64,000 nucleotides of DNA from CAITSH01 sp025356665 (GCA_025356665.1 JANXRV010000118.1:1-64000); one strand, 5' to 3'; positions 23,523-31,750 are shown, counted from the stretch's first letter. The notes: a model not told the origin generated them from the sequence alone. Translations and numbers: made by a program.

Positions 23523-25708
23523 ACATCACACGCCGCGAATTTCTGCAAAGCACCGGTGCGCTGGTAGTCTCGTTCAGCCTGCCTTGGGAGGCGCTGGGCC
23601 AGGCCCCCGCCGTCAATCCGAAATACGAGCAACTTGACGCCTGGCTGGCTGTCGGCTCCGACGGCAGGGTCACGGCTTACTGCGGCAAGGTAGAGCTTGG
23701 CACGGGTGTGCAGACTGCGTTCGGGCAACTGGTTGCCGACGAACTGGACGTTCCGTTCGGGCGCGTCAACGTCATCATGGGTGACACCGAGTTGTGCCCC
23801 GACCAGGGGCCGACGGTGGGCAGCCTGTCGATGTTCCGTGGCGGACCGCAGGTGCGCCAGGCCGCGGCCGAAGCGCGCCACACGCTGCTTGTCATGGCGG
23901 CCGCGCGCATGGGCACGCCGGTGGAGCGACTTTCAGTGAAGGCTGGCGTGGTCACGGCTGCCGATGGCAAATCGGCGACCTACGCCGAACTCATAGGCAA
24001 CAAGAAATTCAGCCAGGCCCTGGCACGCAAGGTCCACCCCAAGTCCGCCGACAAGCACGGCGTGATCGGTCAATCCATTCCGCGCGTGGAACTGCCGGCC
24101 AAGGTGTTTGGCAACCATGTCTATGTGCAGAACCTGCGCTTTCCCGGCATGTTGCACGGGCGCGTGGTGCGCCCGCCGACACCGGATGCGATGATGGCGA
24201 GCGTCGATGAGACATCGGTCAGGCACCTGCCCGGCAATGTGCGGGTGTTGCAAAAAGGCGGTTTTGTCGGCGTGGTGGCCGATCGCGAGGAGCAGGCGAT
24301 ACGCGCCGCGCAAGAACTGAAGCTTACCTGGAAGGCGGGCCCCAGGCTGCCGGCGATGAAAGACATGCCGGCGGCCGTGAAGGCCGTGCCGGCTGAGGAC
24401 AAGTCCATCGTCAGCGTCGGCAATGTCGACGCCGGCTTCAATTCAGCCGACGTCAGCCTTGCCGCGCAGTACTACGTGCCGCACCAGATGCACGCTTCTA
24501 TCGGGCCCTCCTGCGTGGTCGCCGATGTGCGCGCCGATAGCGCGACCATCTGGTCGCCGACGCAAAGCTCCTTCCTGACGCGCAACAGTGTTGCCGCCAT
24601 GCTCGGCATGGCACCGGACAAGCTGCGCCTCATCTGGACCGAGGGTTCGGGCTGCTACGGCCAGAACGGCGCCGATGACTGCACCGCCGATGCCGCGCTG
24701 CTGTCGCTGCTTGCCGGCAAGCCGGTGCGCTTGCAGTGGATGCGCCACGACGAGCACGGCAACGAGCCCAAGGGCGTTGCCATGGTCATGACAGTCAAGG
24801 GCGGTCTTGATGACAAGGGTAATGTTGTGGCCTGGGATTACCACGTCTGGAGCCCGCCGCACAGCAGCCGCCCCGGCGGCGATGGTGGCGGCAACACGCT
24901 CGCAGGCGCGCAGCTTGGCAAGCCCGGGCGTATTTTTCCGGTCGGCGCCGACCGCAACGCCAAATGCACCTATGTCTTTCCCAATAACCGCACCACTTTG
25001 CACCAGTCAAAGCACTCACCGTCGCTGCGCATATCGGCCTTGCGCGGCCTCGGTTCGCCGCAGAACACCTTCGCCAACGAGTCGTTTATGGACGAGTTGG
25101 CGGCGCATGCCAAGGCCGATCCGATTGCGTTCCGCCTCAAGCATCTAAAGGATGAGCGCGCGATTGCGGTCCTGCATGAAGTGGCCAAGCTTGCCAAATG
25201 GGATACGCGGCCCAGCCATCAGCACGCCGCCAGGCCAGGGGCACTGAGTGGCCGCGGCGTGGGCTTCGTGCAGTACGACAACTACAGCACCTATGTGGCG
25301 GTGGTCGTGCACGTTGCCATTGACGCTGCGAGCGGCAAGGTGCGTGTCCCCTATGTCGCCGTGGCGCACGATTGCGGCCTTATCGTCAATCCTGACGGTG
25401 TTAAAAACCAGATCGAGGGCAATATTGTCCAGGCGATCAGCCGCGCGCTGATCGAGGAGGTGCAATTTGATGCTGCGGGGGTCACCAGTCTCGACTGGCA
25501 GGGCTATCCGATACTGCATTTTTCCGATGTGCCGGATGAGATCGCCATCACGCTGATCAACCGCCCGGACAAGCCCATGGTCGGTGCGGGCGAGGGCGCG
25601 ACATCACCGGTAGCGGCGGCGATCGCCAATGCAATTCACGATGCCACCGGCAGACGCTTGCGCACCCTGCCGTTTAATCCTGTGCGGGTGAAGGCGGCGC
25701 TGGCTTAG
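23519..25708 (+). CDS. Molybdenum hydroxylase large subunit (IorB-like), Tat-exported
   Basis: A 729-residue molybdopterin-binding subunit of the xanthine dehydrogenase superfamily, isoquinoline 1-oxidoreductase beta branch. It begins with a twin-arginine signal (ITRREFLQSTGALVVSFSLP), so the holoenzyme is probably periplasmic. The likely catalytic Glu lies in MVGAGEGATSPVAAAIANAI close to the C-terminus. Such enzymes hydroxylate N-heteroaromatics or oxidise aldehydes and pass electrons outward, often to a cytochrome; none is adjacent. Its last 112 bases recur in a rearranged copy at 32344-32461. Confidence 0.9.
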   Translation: MNITRREFLQSTGALVVSFSLPWEALGQAPAVNPKYEQLDAWLAVGSDGRVTAYCGKVELGTGVQTAFGQLVADELDVPFGRVNVIMGDTELCPDQGPTVGSLSMFRGGPQVRQAAAEARHTLLVMAAARMGTPVERLSVKAGVVTAADGKSATYAELIGNKKFSQALARKVHPKSADKHGVIGQSIPRVELPAKVFGNHVYVQNLRFPGMLHGRVVRPPTPDAMMASVDETSVRHLPGNVRVLQKGGFVGVVADREEQAIRAAQELKLTWKAGPRLPAMKDMPAAVKAVPAEDKSIVSVGNVDAGFNSADVSLAAQYYVPHQMHASIGPSCVVADVRADSATIWSPTQSSFLTRNSVAAMLGMAPDKLRLIWTEGSGCYGQNGADDCTADAALLSLLAGKPVRLQWMRHDEHGNEPKGVAMVMTVKGGLDDKGNVVAWDYHVWSPPHSSRPGGDGGGNTLAGAQLGKPGRIFPVGADRNAKCTYVFPNNRTTLHQSKHSPSLRISALRGLGSPQNTFANESFMDELAAHAKADPIAFRLKHLKDERAIAVLHEVAKLAKWDTRPSHQHAARPGALSGRGVGFVQYDNYSTYVAVVVHVAIDAASGKVRVPYVAVAHDCGLIVNPDGVKNQIEGNIVQAISRALIEEVQFDAAGVTSLDWQGYPILHFSDVPDEIAITLINRPDKPMVGAGEGATSPVAAAIANAIHDATGRRLRTLPFNPVRVKAALA
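25593..25704 (+). repeat. Source segment of a duplicated gene tail (copy at 32344-32461)
   Basis: The 3' end of the molybdenum hydroxylase gene, from AGGGCGCGACATCACCGG to the final GGCGGCGCTGGC, is nearly identical to 32344-32461; the second copy has a 6-base insertion (TGCCAA) and a few substitutions. Here the segment belongs to an intact gene, so this is the donor copy. Confidence 0.85.
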
Positions 25709-25736
25709 CGCAGATTTCGCGGCACGCTTCGTCAGA

Positions 25737-25811
25737 ATGAACGCACCTTGTCGGCGCCGCAGGTACCGTCCGGCGTTTAGCGGTCGCCTGGCTTTGCCGG
25801 TCGTGCGCCGC
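25737..25811 (+). pseudogene. Detached 3' tail of the ANTAR response-regulator gene
   Basis: ATGAACGCACCTTGTCGGCG and the bases after it, up to GGTCGTGCGCCG, repeat the end of the regulator gene at 33100-33163, including its stop codon, with one substitution and a 10-base insertion (TGGCTTTGCC). No other part of that gene is present here. The copy starts at a 9-base word (ATGAACGCA) that also forms the first codons of the intact regulator at 32514, suggesting loss of the gene body by recombination between the two words. Confidence 0.75.
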
Positions 25812-25856
25812 GGGGGCGGTCGGATCGCCGAGCGCCTGGACGCTGGGTGAAAGCCG

Positions 25857-26036
25857 GTGGGCCTCAAGATCGCTTTCACCAACCGCACGATCTGGCCGCG
25901 CTACGGCGTTTTTCAGCCGAGCTTTGGCTTCGCCTACAACCGGTGGACAGTACCGGGTTCCGTGGACACCGCCCTAGGCGAATTACGCCTTTTCAAACGC
26001 TACCGGACAGGCGCCACCGATGCTCGAGCGGCGTAG
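25857..26036 (+). other. Short open frame of protein-like composition, possible gene remnant
   Basis: From GTG 25857 the frame reads VGLKIAFTNRTIWPRYGVFQ and then PSFGFAYNRWTVPGSVDTAL with a stop after 59 residues. The composition is protein-like, but no family is recognised, there is no clear ribosome-binding site, and an in-frame stop lies just upstream. It may be the tail of a lost gene in this rearranged 346-base gap. Confidence 0.25.
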
Positions 26037-26054
26037 AGTCGGAGCCCCCCAGGC

Positions 26055-26702
26055 TCAGCTACGCTCGACGGCGTGCTCGAGTTTCCTGCTCAGGATCCAC
26101 GAAAGCACAAGGAACACCACCAACATGACCAGGCCAAGGCCCGAGAATGCATCATTCATCAGTTTCTCAGATGCCCAGCCAAACGCATGACCGGCCGAAA
26201 GAATGGCCACTGACCATACCCCGGCGGCGACGAAATTGAACGCGAGGAATGTGGTCCAGGGCAAGCGCGACATTCCATAGGCGAAACCGGCGACGCCGCG
26301 AATGCCGTGCGGATAGCGATGGAACAGGATAAGCCAGACATAGTGGCGATCCACCAGCCGGACCATGATCTGGCTGGTGCGGTGAAGTCGCGGAAAAGGC
26401 GCGAGCCAATTGGTGCCGAAATGCCGTCCAATCCAGAAGCGAAATACATCGCCCGCAAAGCTGCCCGCCCAGATGATCGCAATGAGTACGCCAAGGTCTA
26501 GGGCGCCCGTACTGGAGGCATAACCGGCGAATAGCGTGATCAACAGGCTATGCGAGCCAGCGAACGCGAAGAGCATGCCGTAGGCCGCGTCGCCGTGCTG
26601 GCGCAACAATTCAAGGAACGAGGCAAGGTCGGTCGGGAAGATCAATTGCGAATGCCAGATTCCAAAACGCCGATCATAGCGTATCGGCCGGCGTCGCTTC
26701 AA
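26055..26702 (-). CDS. DedA-family (SNARE-associated/VTT) membrane protein
   Basis: A 215-residue inner-membrane protein with four to five hydrophobic segments. Family marks are the N-terminal FLELLRQHGDAAYGMLFAFA, the AGSFAGDVFRFWIGRHFG segment (usually G-D-x-x-x-Y-x-x-G-R) and the re-entrant-loop region RYPHGIRGVAGFAYGMSRLP. DedA proteins support envelope homeostasis, probably as lipid-carrier flippases. The exact start is uncertain: the first 20 residues (MKRRRPIRYDRRFGIWHSQL) may not be translated. Confidence 0.78.
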   Translation of the reverse strand: MKRRRPIRYDRRFGIWHSQLIFPTDLASFLELLRQHGDAAYGMLFAFAGSHSLLITLFAGYASSTGALDLGVLIAIIWAGSFAGDVFRFWIGRHFGTNWLAPFPRLHRTSQIMVRLVDRHYVWLILFHRYPHGIRGVAGFAYGMSRLPWTTFLAFNFVAAGVWSVAILSAGHAFGWASEKLMNDAFSGLGLVMLVVFLVLSWILSRKLEHAVERS

Positions 26703-26790
26703 AGCACCCCTCCCCTCTGCGCGGACATGCAGTCCGAATCTGTTGTGCTGCGCAGGTGAGGTGCACGGGGCTCTTCGGGCCCACTCAAAA

Positions 26791-27084
26791 CCCGCAGTGC
26801 GGTGGCGCGTTCAAGATCATTGCCGTCATCGAGGAGCCTGCGCTGATTGTCAGGATACTCACGCACCTGGGGTTGCCGGCGCGCGCGCCGCCGCGTCCAG
26901 CGGCACGGCCTGCGTTTGCGCATGGTGGTCAGAGTGCGTCGAAACCGGCCTCGATGGGCCGACACAGAGACCGACAAACCCGTACGAGTGGGGAGTTCTC
27001 ACCAGATAACGCGCGATTTACCGCTTACCGGACTGGCGATTCAGTCGCGCGTGAAGAAAAAGGTGGTTTGAATTTTCTATACAC
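26791..27084 (+). mobile_element. IS91-family transposase remnant, 3' end plus element terminus
   Basis: Plus-strand translation gives PQCGGAFKIIAVIEEPALIV followed by RILTHLGLPARAPPR, the zinc-ribbon C-terminal signature of IS91-type transposases. Only about the last 45 codons remain. The stretch from there to GGTTTGAATTTTCTATACAC (27065-27084) is closely similar to 49546-49915. Bases 26703-26790 show nothing recognisable. Confidence 0.75.
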
Positions 27085-27110
27085 CGGTTTCCATGTTCGC
27101 CATGGCATTC

Positions 27111-27512
27111 TCACGCCCTCGACTTCAAGCGCCGCTGAAGCCAGGGACGTATCGGCAGGAACAGGCGATAGGCGCCCTCGAGCAGCGCCGCAAGCGGCCG
27201 GCGCTGGAACTGGCGGCCGATCCAGGCGAGGCCGGGCAGCGCCGCCCAAAGATCGGCAAAAGCACGACCCCCGCTCGCGTACCTTCCGTCGGCGTGCATC
27301 ACATGGAATCGCCGAAGCGCATCTTCACGCAGCAAGCCCGGGGCGATCTCGGTGGCCGTTGACCGGCTGGCATCGATCCATCGTATGTCTTCGGCGCCCC
27401 GCCAGCGGCGATAAACGCGGATTTCGCGCTCACACAGCGGACAAGCACCGTCAAAGAACACGGTCAGTCCCGCCCGCCCCGGATCGCCGCAAGCTGGAGA
27501 GTCCTTGCTCAC
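27111..27512 (-). CDS. DCC-family thiol-disulfide oxidoreductase-like protein (DUF393)
   Basis: A 133-residue protein with the family motif VFFDGACPLCEREIRVYRR near residue 18; the D-x-x-C-x-x-C core resembles a thioredoxin-type redox site. The rest fits the DUF393 pattern with LPGLAWIGRQFQRRPL. Function in the family is poorly defined. Its start overlaps the stop of the SDR gene by 4 bases, so it is the last gene of a minus-strand unit that includes the SDR and small membrane proteins. Confidence 0.83.
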   Translation of the reverse strand: MSKDSPACGDPGRAGLTVFFDGACPLCEREIRVYRRWRGAEDIRWIDASRSTATEIAPGLLREDALRRFHVMHADGRYASGGRAFADLWAALPGLAWIGRQFQRRPLAALLEGAYRLFLPIRPWLQRRLKSRA

Positions 27513-28231
27513 CAGGGCACCGGCTCACCGCGATAGTCAAAAAAGCCGCCCGAGTCCTCGGGCCGCAATCGGTCAATCACTTCGAGCAGCCCGCCTGCCG
27601 CCTCGGCCGGCGAACGCACTGCGAGTCCTATCTTCCTGAATGGCGCCGAGAGTCGGCTGTCGACCGTACCCGGATGCAAGGCCACGCAGATGGCCTCGGG
27701 TTGTCGCCGCTTCAATTCGATTGCCGCTGTTCGCACCAGCTGATTGAGTGCAGCCTTGGATGCCCGGTACCCGTACCAGCCGCCCAGATGGTTGTCTCCG
27801 ATGCTGCCCACCCTGGCTGACAGCGTGGCGAACACCGCTTTGCCCGAGCGCGGCAGCAGGGGAAAAAAATGCTTCATCAACAGCGCCGGACCGATCGCGT
27901 TCAGCAAGAAGGCCTTGGCCAGGTTCGCTGCATCGAGCTGGCGCAAGCTTTTCTCCGGCGACACGCCATCACCGTGCAAAAATCCCGTCGCGTCAATGAT
28001 GAGGCGCGGGGGGGCGTCGGACTGAAGCAACTGACAGGCTGCGCTGGCGATGGAAGCCTCGGAAGTGAGATCGAGTGATGGCAACCCTCTGCGTGAAAAG
28101 CCGACGGCGCGCGTAACTCCGAAGGCGTGTTGCATTCCGTCGAGCAGGGCGCCGCCGATCGCACCTGAGGCGCCTATTACGATCCCCAGGCTGCCGGCCG
28201 GAAAGGACGGTAGCGTTGCTCCTTGCCTCAC
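27509..28231 (-). CDS. Short-chain dehydrogenase/reductase (SDR)
   Basis: A 240-residue NAD(P)-dependent oxidoreductase of the CsgA-like SDR branch. Cofactor motif VIGASGAIGGALLDG lies near the N-terminus; the active-site Tyr and Lys are in WYGYRASKAALNQL, and the catalytic Ser region is VFATLSARVGSIGD. The start is placed at GTG 28231 because that codon overlaps the stop of the small upstream gene (GTGA), which implies translational coupling. A longer frame to 28336 would run through that upstream gene. Confidence 0.82.
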   Translation of the reverse strand: MRQGATLPSFPAGSLGIVIGASGAIGGALLDGMQHAFGVTRAVGFSRRGLPSLDLTSEASIASAACQLLQSDAPPRLIIDATGFLHGDGVSPEKSLRQLDAANLAKAFLLNAIGPALLMKHFFPLLPRSGKAVFATLSARVGSIGDNHLGGWYGYRASKAALNQLVRTAAIELKRRQPEAICVALHPGTVDSRLSAPFRKIGLAVRSPAEAAGGLLEVIDRLRPEDSGGFFDYRGEPVPW

Positions 28232-28371
28232 GTTTCGTAGCCGCTCCTCTTGCGCTCGGCCGGACTCCTGACTGTCTGAATTTTTTTGAACTCGCCCACG
28301 GTCAGCACCATGCCGAGTACGGCGAAGGAAAAGCAAACAATTCCCGCGTAGAGAAGGGTCACGTCACTCAC
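28228..28371 (-). CDS. Small single-pass membrane protein, 47 residues
   Basis: GTG 28371 to TGA 28228 encodes MSDVTLLYAGIVCFSFAVLG, then a further hydrophobic stretch MVLTVGEF and a basic tail KKIQTVRSPAERKRSGYET. It is one membrane helix with a cytoplasmic positive tail. It overlaps the SDR start by 4 bases and the preceding 60-residue gene by 8 bases, so three genes are chained by overlaps. No family recognised. Confidence 0.6.
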   Translation of the reverse strand: MSDVTLLYAGIVCFSFAVLGMVLTVGEFKKIQTVRSPAERKRSGYET

Positions 28372-28546
28372 TGAGTTGTCCTTTCAAGCTGAGCACTTTG
28401 AAATAAATGCCGAAACAAAGGATGGAGGGCACCCACGTTGCGGTGAAAAGGCCTTCCTCTTTCTGGCCGTTAAACCAGAGATAAGCAGAAATGGAAAATG
28501 ACAGCATCACTGCGAGCAATATGCAAAGGTCTGACATCTTGATCAT
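28364..28546 (-). CDS. Small two-pass membrane protein, 60 residues
   Basis: MIKMSDLCILLAVMLSFSIS begins a hydrophobic helix, and a second one follows in WVPSILCFGIYFKVLSL. An AAAGG sequence lies 8 bases before ATG 28546; the ATG at 28537 is an alternative. It begins a tightly overlapping minus-strand unit (this gene, the 47-residue gene, SDR, DCC). The sequence is not assigned to a known family. Confidence 0.55.
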   Translation of the reverse strand: MIKMSDLCILLAVMLSFSISAYLWFNGQKEEGLFTATWVPSILCFGIYFKVLSLKGQLSE

Positions 28547-28594
28547 ATTTGGTACCTTTCTTTTGGTGTCGGTCGGCTACGAACGGGGGGCGAG

Positions 28595-28822
28595 CTAGGC
28601 TTCCCAAAAAGCCCAAGCTGAAACCATCAATAACAAGACGGCCGCGCCTGCATGCGATCGCACTGCCGATTCCCCGGGAAATTGCAGTATTAAAGGAACC
28701 GCTTCAAATAGGCCCAGCGCCAGCCAGCCTGTCATCACAAGGGCGAGGGCGAATGAGACCGAGCCGGCAAGCCGTCTCAAACTTCCAGTTTGACCGGGCT
28801 TTACCTTGGGCGGTGTTCTCAA
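28595..28822 (-). CDS. Possible small membrane protein following the HiPIP gene
   Basis: The frame ends with LALVMTGWLALGLFEAVPLI and a second helix AGAAVLLLMVSAWAFWEA. The best start is TTG 28822, which overlaps the HiPIP stop (TTGA) and would give 75 residues; an upstream extension into the HiPIP gene is unlikely. Two membrane helices, no recognised family. Coupling to a periplasmic electron carrier is the only clue to its role. Confidence 0.45.
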   Translation of the reverse strand: MRTPPKVKPGQTGSLRRLAGSVSFALALVMTGWLALGLFEAVPLILQFPGESAVRSHAGAAVLLLMVSAWAFWEA

Positions 28823-29130
28823 GCTTTCTTGGCGTAGGCCACGCACCAGCCCTTCGCGTTGACTTGCTTGCCGCCAACTGCGCCGCAGGACGCCCATGGG
28901 TCGGAGGGCTTGCCCGCGTAGAGCATGCAGCTGGCGCAGATGCTGCCCTTCACGTACTGCGTGTATTTCTTGACGTCAACCGCAGCAGCGTCGTGTTTGT
29001 AGCCCAGCGCAGTTGCCGTGGCTTCTTTCTCGTCGATACGCGCGGACTGTGCACCGGCGTCTCGCCCGGCCAGCATTGCGACGCCGGCGGCTGGCACGAT
29101 AGCAAGCAGGGATCTTCGTAACTTGTTCAT
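28819..29130 (-). CDS. High-potential iron-sulfur protein (HiPIP)
   Basis: A 103-residue exported [4Fe-4S] electron carrier. The signal region MNKLRRSLLAIVPAAGVAML ends near GAQS. The four cluster cysteines follow the HiPIP spacing: CASC, then C in PWASCGAVGG, then C in NAKGWCVAYAKKA. ATG 29130 is preferred to an upstream start because the signal peptide begins there. HiPIPs shuttle electrons in the periplasm. It sits between the FAS1 gene and a small membrane gene on the same strand. Confidence 0.9.
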   Translation of the reverse strand: MNKLRRSLLAIVPAAGVAMLAGRDAGAQSARIDEKEATATALGYKHDAAAVDVKKYTQYVKGSICASCMLYAGKPSDPWASCGAVGGKQVNAKGWCVAYAKKA

Positions 29131-29225
29131 GGTATTTTCTCTTCGGCTATTGCATCGATTAATTGAACTGCCGGTGGGAGAAGGGGGCCGGGGAAAATGC
29201 GGTACAGCCTCCCCTCTCACCAATA

Positions 29226-29684
29226 TCAGTTGGGGATGATCACCGTATCGATAACATGGATCACACCGTTATCGGCCACGATGTCCGTTTTGGTCACCAT
29301 GGCCTTGTCGACCATGACCTTGCCGGCGTCAAGCTTGACCATGAACGACCGGCCCTCGACGGTTTTGACCGTGCCAGCCTTGACGTCTTTGGCCATCACT
29401 TTTCCTGCAACCACGTGGTAGGTGAGTACGGCGGTCAGTTTCGCCTTGTTGGCGATCAGGGCGTCAAGGTCGGCTTTGGGGATTTTCGCGAAAGCCGCGT
29501 CGGTAGGGGCGAACACCGTAAACGGCCCCGGTCCTTTCAGGGTGTCAACAAGGCCGGCGGCCTTGAGCGCGGTTGCGAGCGTGTTGAACTGCCCGGCCGA
29601 GACGGCCGTATCGACAATGTCCTTGGCCCAGGCGTTGGATGCGATCAGTGCCGAGGCGACGACTACGAGTAGGGATTTCTTCAT
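29226..29684 (-). CDS. Secreted fasciclin (FAS1)-domain protein
   Basis: A 152-residue protein with a signal peptide (MKKSLLVVVASALIASNAWA) and one complete FAS1 domain. The two conserved FAS1 boxes are visible: GPGPFTVFAPTDAAFAKIP (H1) and NGVIHVIDTVIIPN (H2), with the YHVV motif between them. Such single-domain proteins are exported and often belong to stress-, light- or adhesion-related groups. It is the first gene of the minus-strand side divergent from MerR, so the shared spacer holds its promoter. Confidence 0.9.
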   Translation of the reverse strand: MKKSLLVVVASALIASNAWAKDIVDTAVSAGQFNTLATALKAAGLVDTLKGPGPFTVFAPTDAAFAKIPKADLDALIANKAKLTAVLTYHVVAGKVMAKDVKAGTVKTVEGRSFMVKLDAGKVMVDKAMVTKTDIVADNGVIHVIDTVIIPN

Positions 29685-29775
29685 TTATTACTCCTTGAAA
29701 AGGTTTAAGTGAATCGAAGATGAAAGAATGAAACGGTTTTGCTGCAGAAGGCACATATAATACGTGACATATTTC

Positions 29776-29827
29776 AATTTTGTATCGTTATATGTATATA
29801 ATAGCGTTTCAATAGCGATACAAAATT
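29776..29827. promoter_or_regulatory. Long inverted repeat in the FAS1-MerR divergent spacer
   Basis: AATTTTGTATCG (29776-29787) and CGATACAAAATT (29816-29827) are perfect 12-base inverted copies separated by 28 AT-rich bases that include TATAAT at 29797-29802. It lies about midway between two divergent genes, 92 bases from one start and 84 from the other, as expected for the operator of the adjacent MerR protein. Confidence 0.6.
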
Positions 29828-29910
29828 ACTACAATGGGCGTGAGTGGCTAAAATCCGTTTCACCCGTCTTCCCACCAAAGTTTTCCCTCTAAAGGTTAAA
29901 GAGCAAATAA

Positions 29911-30909
29911 ATGACAAGCCGTGATCAGAATGAAGGCGCCTACCGCAGCGGTGTGGCCGCAAGGCTGGCAGGCGTGCCGGTCGACACCCTCCGGATTTGG
30001 GAGCGTCGCTATTCGGTAGTTGGCCCGCGAACCAGTGAGGGTGGGCAGCGCCTGTATTCGAATGCCGACATCAGGCGCCTGACCATGATCAAGCAGTTGG
30101 TAGACAAGGGTCACGCCATCGGCACCGTCGCCGTACTCGATACCAAGGTGCTAAGCGGCATGCGGGCGACCACAAGGTCCTTGCGCGAATCGCACCCCCG
30201 CCAGCCGCAAAGTGCCGCATTGCCCAAGATGGGTGTGGCACTGGTGGGCGCGATGCTGGCCGCGGATCAATTTGCCAAGGCACTCGCCGGCAGCGCGTTC
30301 AATGTAGTGGGGCGCTGCGCCGATCCGGACAAAGCGGTTTTCGCGTTTGAAGATGTTCACGCGGATATCGCGATCATAGAGTTGCCGACCATGCGCGATG
30401 CGGACCTCGAACGGGTGGCGGCAATCAAGGCCGCCTGCGGTGCGGCCAACGCAATCGTGCTTTATCGTTTTGCGTCCGGCGTGCTGGTAAGGCGCATGCG
30501 CATGGCCGGATATGCCGTGGCACGGGCGACGTCCGATCCCGCAGAGCTCGAGGCCATCTGCCTCGGCCTCTTGCCGCATGCTGGTGCCGATGCGAGCGAC
30601 ACCCCGCACTGGCTGGATGCGACCCAGCCACGCCCGCCCAGGTTTGACGCGCAATCCCTGGCGGAACTGGCTGGCGTCTCCCAGGCGATTGAGTGCGAAT
30701 GTCCCAAGCATCTTGTCGACCTGGTGTTAAATTTGGGCGCGTTCGAGCGCTACAGCGCGGAATGCGCCAACCGCGGTCCTGCCGATGCGCTGCTGCACCT
30801 GGATCTGCAGTGCGCCGCCGGGCTGGCGCGATCTATCATTGAACAGGCGCTCGAGCGCGTTGTGATCGCCGAGGGCATCCCATTGCCGGCGCCGGCCCTC
30901 AGCCCGTGA
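29911..30909 (+). CDS. MerR-family regulator with C-terminal sensory-like domain
   Basis: A 332-residue protein. The N-terminal MerR helix-turn-helix is clear (YRSGVAARLAGVPVDTLRIW followed by ERRYSVVGPRTSEGGQRLYS). The remaining 250 residues form a Rossmann-like segment (MGVALVGAMLAADQFAKALA and HADIAIIELP) that resembles the B12-binding-like part of LitR/CarH-type light regulators, but no convincing cobalamin DxHxxG motif is found in the expected place. It probably controls the divergent FAS1/HiPIP side. It overlaps the DUF3429 gene by 4 bases. Confidence 0.82.
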   Translation: MTSRDQNEGAYRSGVAARLAGVPVDTLRIWERRYSVVGPRTSEGGQRLYSNADIRRLTMIKQLVDKGHAIGTVAVLDTKVLSGMRATTRSLRESHPRQPQSAALPKMGVALVGAMLAADQFAKALAGSAFNVVGRCADPDKAVFAFEDVHADIAIIELPTMRDADLERVAAIKAACGAANAIVLYRFASGVLVRRMRMAGYAVARATSDPAELEAICLGLLPHAGADASDTPHWLDATQPRPPRFDAQSLAELAGVSQAIECECPKHLVDLVLNLGAFERYSAECANRGPADALLHLDLQCAAGLARSIIEQALERVVIAEGIPLPAPALSP

Positions 30910-31361
30910 GTACCGCTTCGAGCTCGATTCGTGCCACGCCCGCTCCGGTGCTCTTATTGGGTTTGGGCGGGCTTCTCACGTTCATCGGTCTCACAGCCTT
31001 GGCCTTGTTCTTCGCGGAAACCGGGTACGTTTTCTGGCTTACGACACTGGCCCAATACGGGGTGGCCATCTTGTCCTTCGTCGGGGCACTGCAATGGGGC
31101 CATGCGATCTGCGCTCGAGCGCGTGGCGTTGAGGCGTGGTTGCGCTACGGCTGGGGTGTACTGCCCGCGTTGGTCGGAGTCCTGTCGCTGCAGTTTCCCA
31201 TCTGGACCGCGTTACGGGTGCAAGCGGGTGCCTTGATATTGTGCGTTGTGGTCGATCGTGCGCTCGCCTCCGCGTTCGGCGCACCGGCATGGCTGCTGCC
31301 CGTCCGCTACTTCCTGACCGGCGTGGCGGCGTCTTGCCTCTTGGTTGCGAGTTACGCTTGA
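30906..31361 (+). CDS. DUF3429 membrane protein
   Basis: A 151-residue protein with about five hydrophobic segments; the pattern LLGLGGLLTFIGLTALALFF and AQYGVAILSFVGALQWGHAI is that of DUF3429. Function unknown; members often accompany MerR/LitR-type regulators. GTG start overlapping the MerR stop (GTGA), so the two are coupled. Confidence 0.8.
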   Translation: MSTASSSIRATPAPVLLLGLGGLLTFIGLTALALFFAETGYVFWLTTLAQYGVAILSFVGALQWGHAICARARGVEAWLRYGWGVLPALVGVLSLQFPIWTALRVQAGALILCVVVDRALASAFGAPAWLLPVRYFLTGVAASCLLVASYA

Positions 31362-31414
31362 GCGGCCCCGGTTCGCCTAAGCTCCCGGCACGCAAGCATG
31401 CGCCGCAAATAGTG

Positions 31415-31717
31415 ATGAACACGAATGGCTCAAAAGACTGGCGCGAATCGATGCCCGCCCCACTGCGGGTCAATCACACGCCGGGCATCGTCACGATCAC
31501 CGATGCCAACACGACGATTGCTTACTGCCGCTACGACGAGTCGGGCGAAATTGAGTACGTCTTTGTCAGCGCGTCGCATCGGCGCATGGGTTATGGCAAA
31601 TGGCTGTTGGCTTTTGCCGAGGAGCATCTGGTCACGATAAAAGGCTTCCAACCGCCGATCAGCCCGCTTGGTGAGAAGCTGCTTGGATCCTACAAGCGAC
31701 GACTGCGCTCTGAGTAG
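31415..31717 (+). CDS. Short GNAT-like N-acetyltransferase
   Basis: A 100-residue protein. The central part EIEYVFVSASHRRMGYGKWL contains the R-x-x-G-x-G acetyl-CoA-binding motif of GNAT enzymes, followed by a helix (AFAEEHL) and a conserved PPISPLGEKLLGSY end. It is shorter than most GNATs (about 150 residues), lacking part of the N-terminal fold, so it may be a minimal member. Start ATG 31415 gives the first in-frame methionine after the DUF3429 gene. Confidence 0.6.
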   Translation: MNTNGSKDWRESMPAPLRVNHTPGIVTITDANTTIAYCRYDESGEIEYVFVSASHRRMGYGKWLLAFAEEHLVTIKGFQPPISPLGEKLLGSYKRRLRSE

Positions 31718-31750
31718 AGCGCGCCGGCGTGAATCGATGGCATTCTCCGC

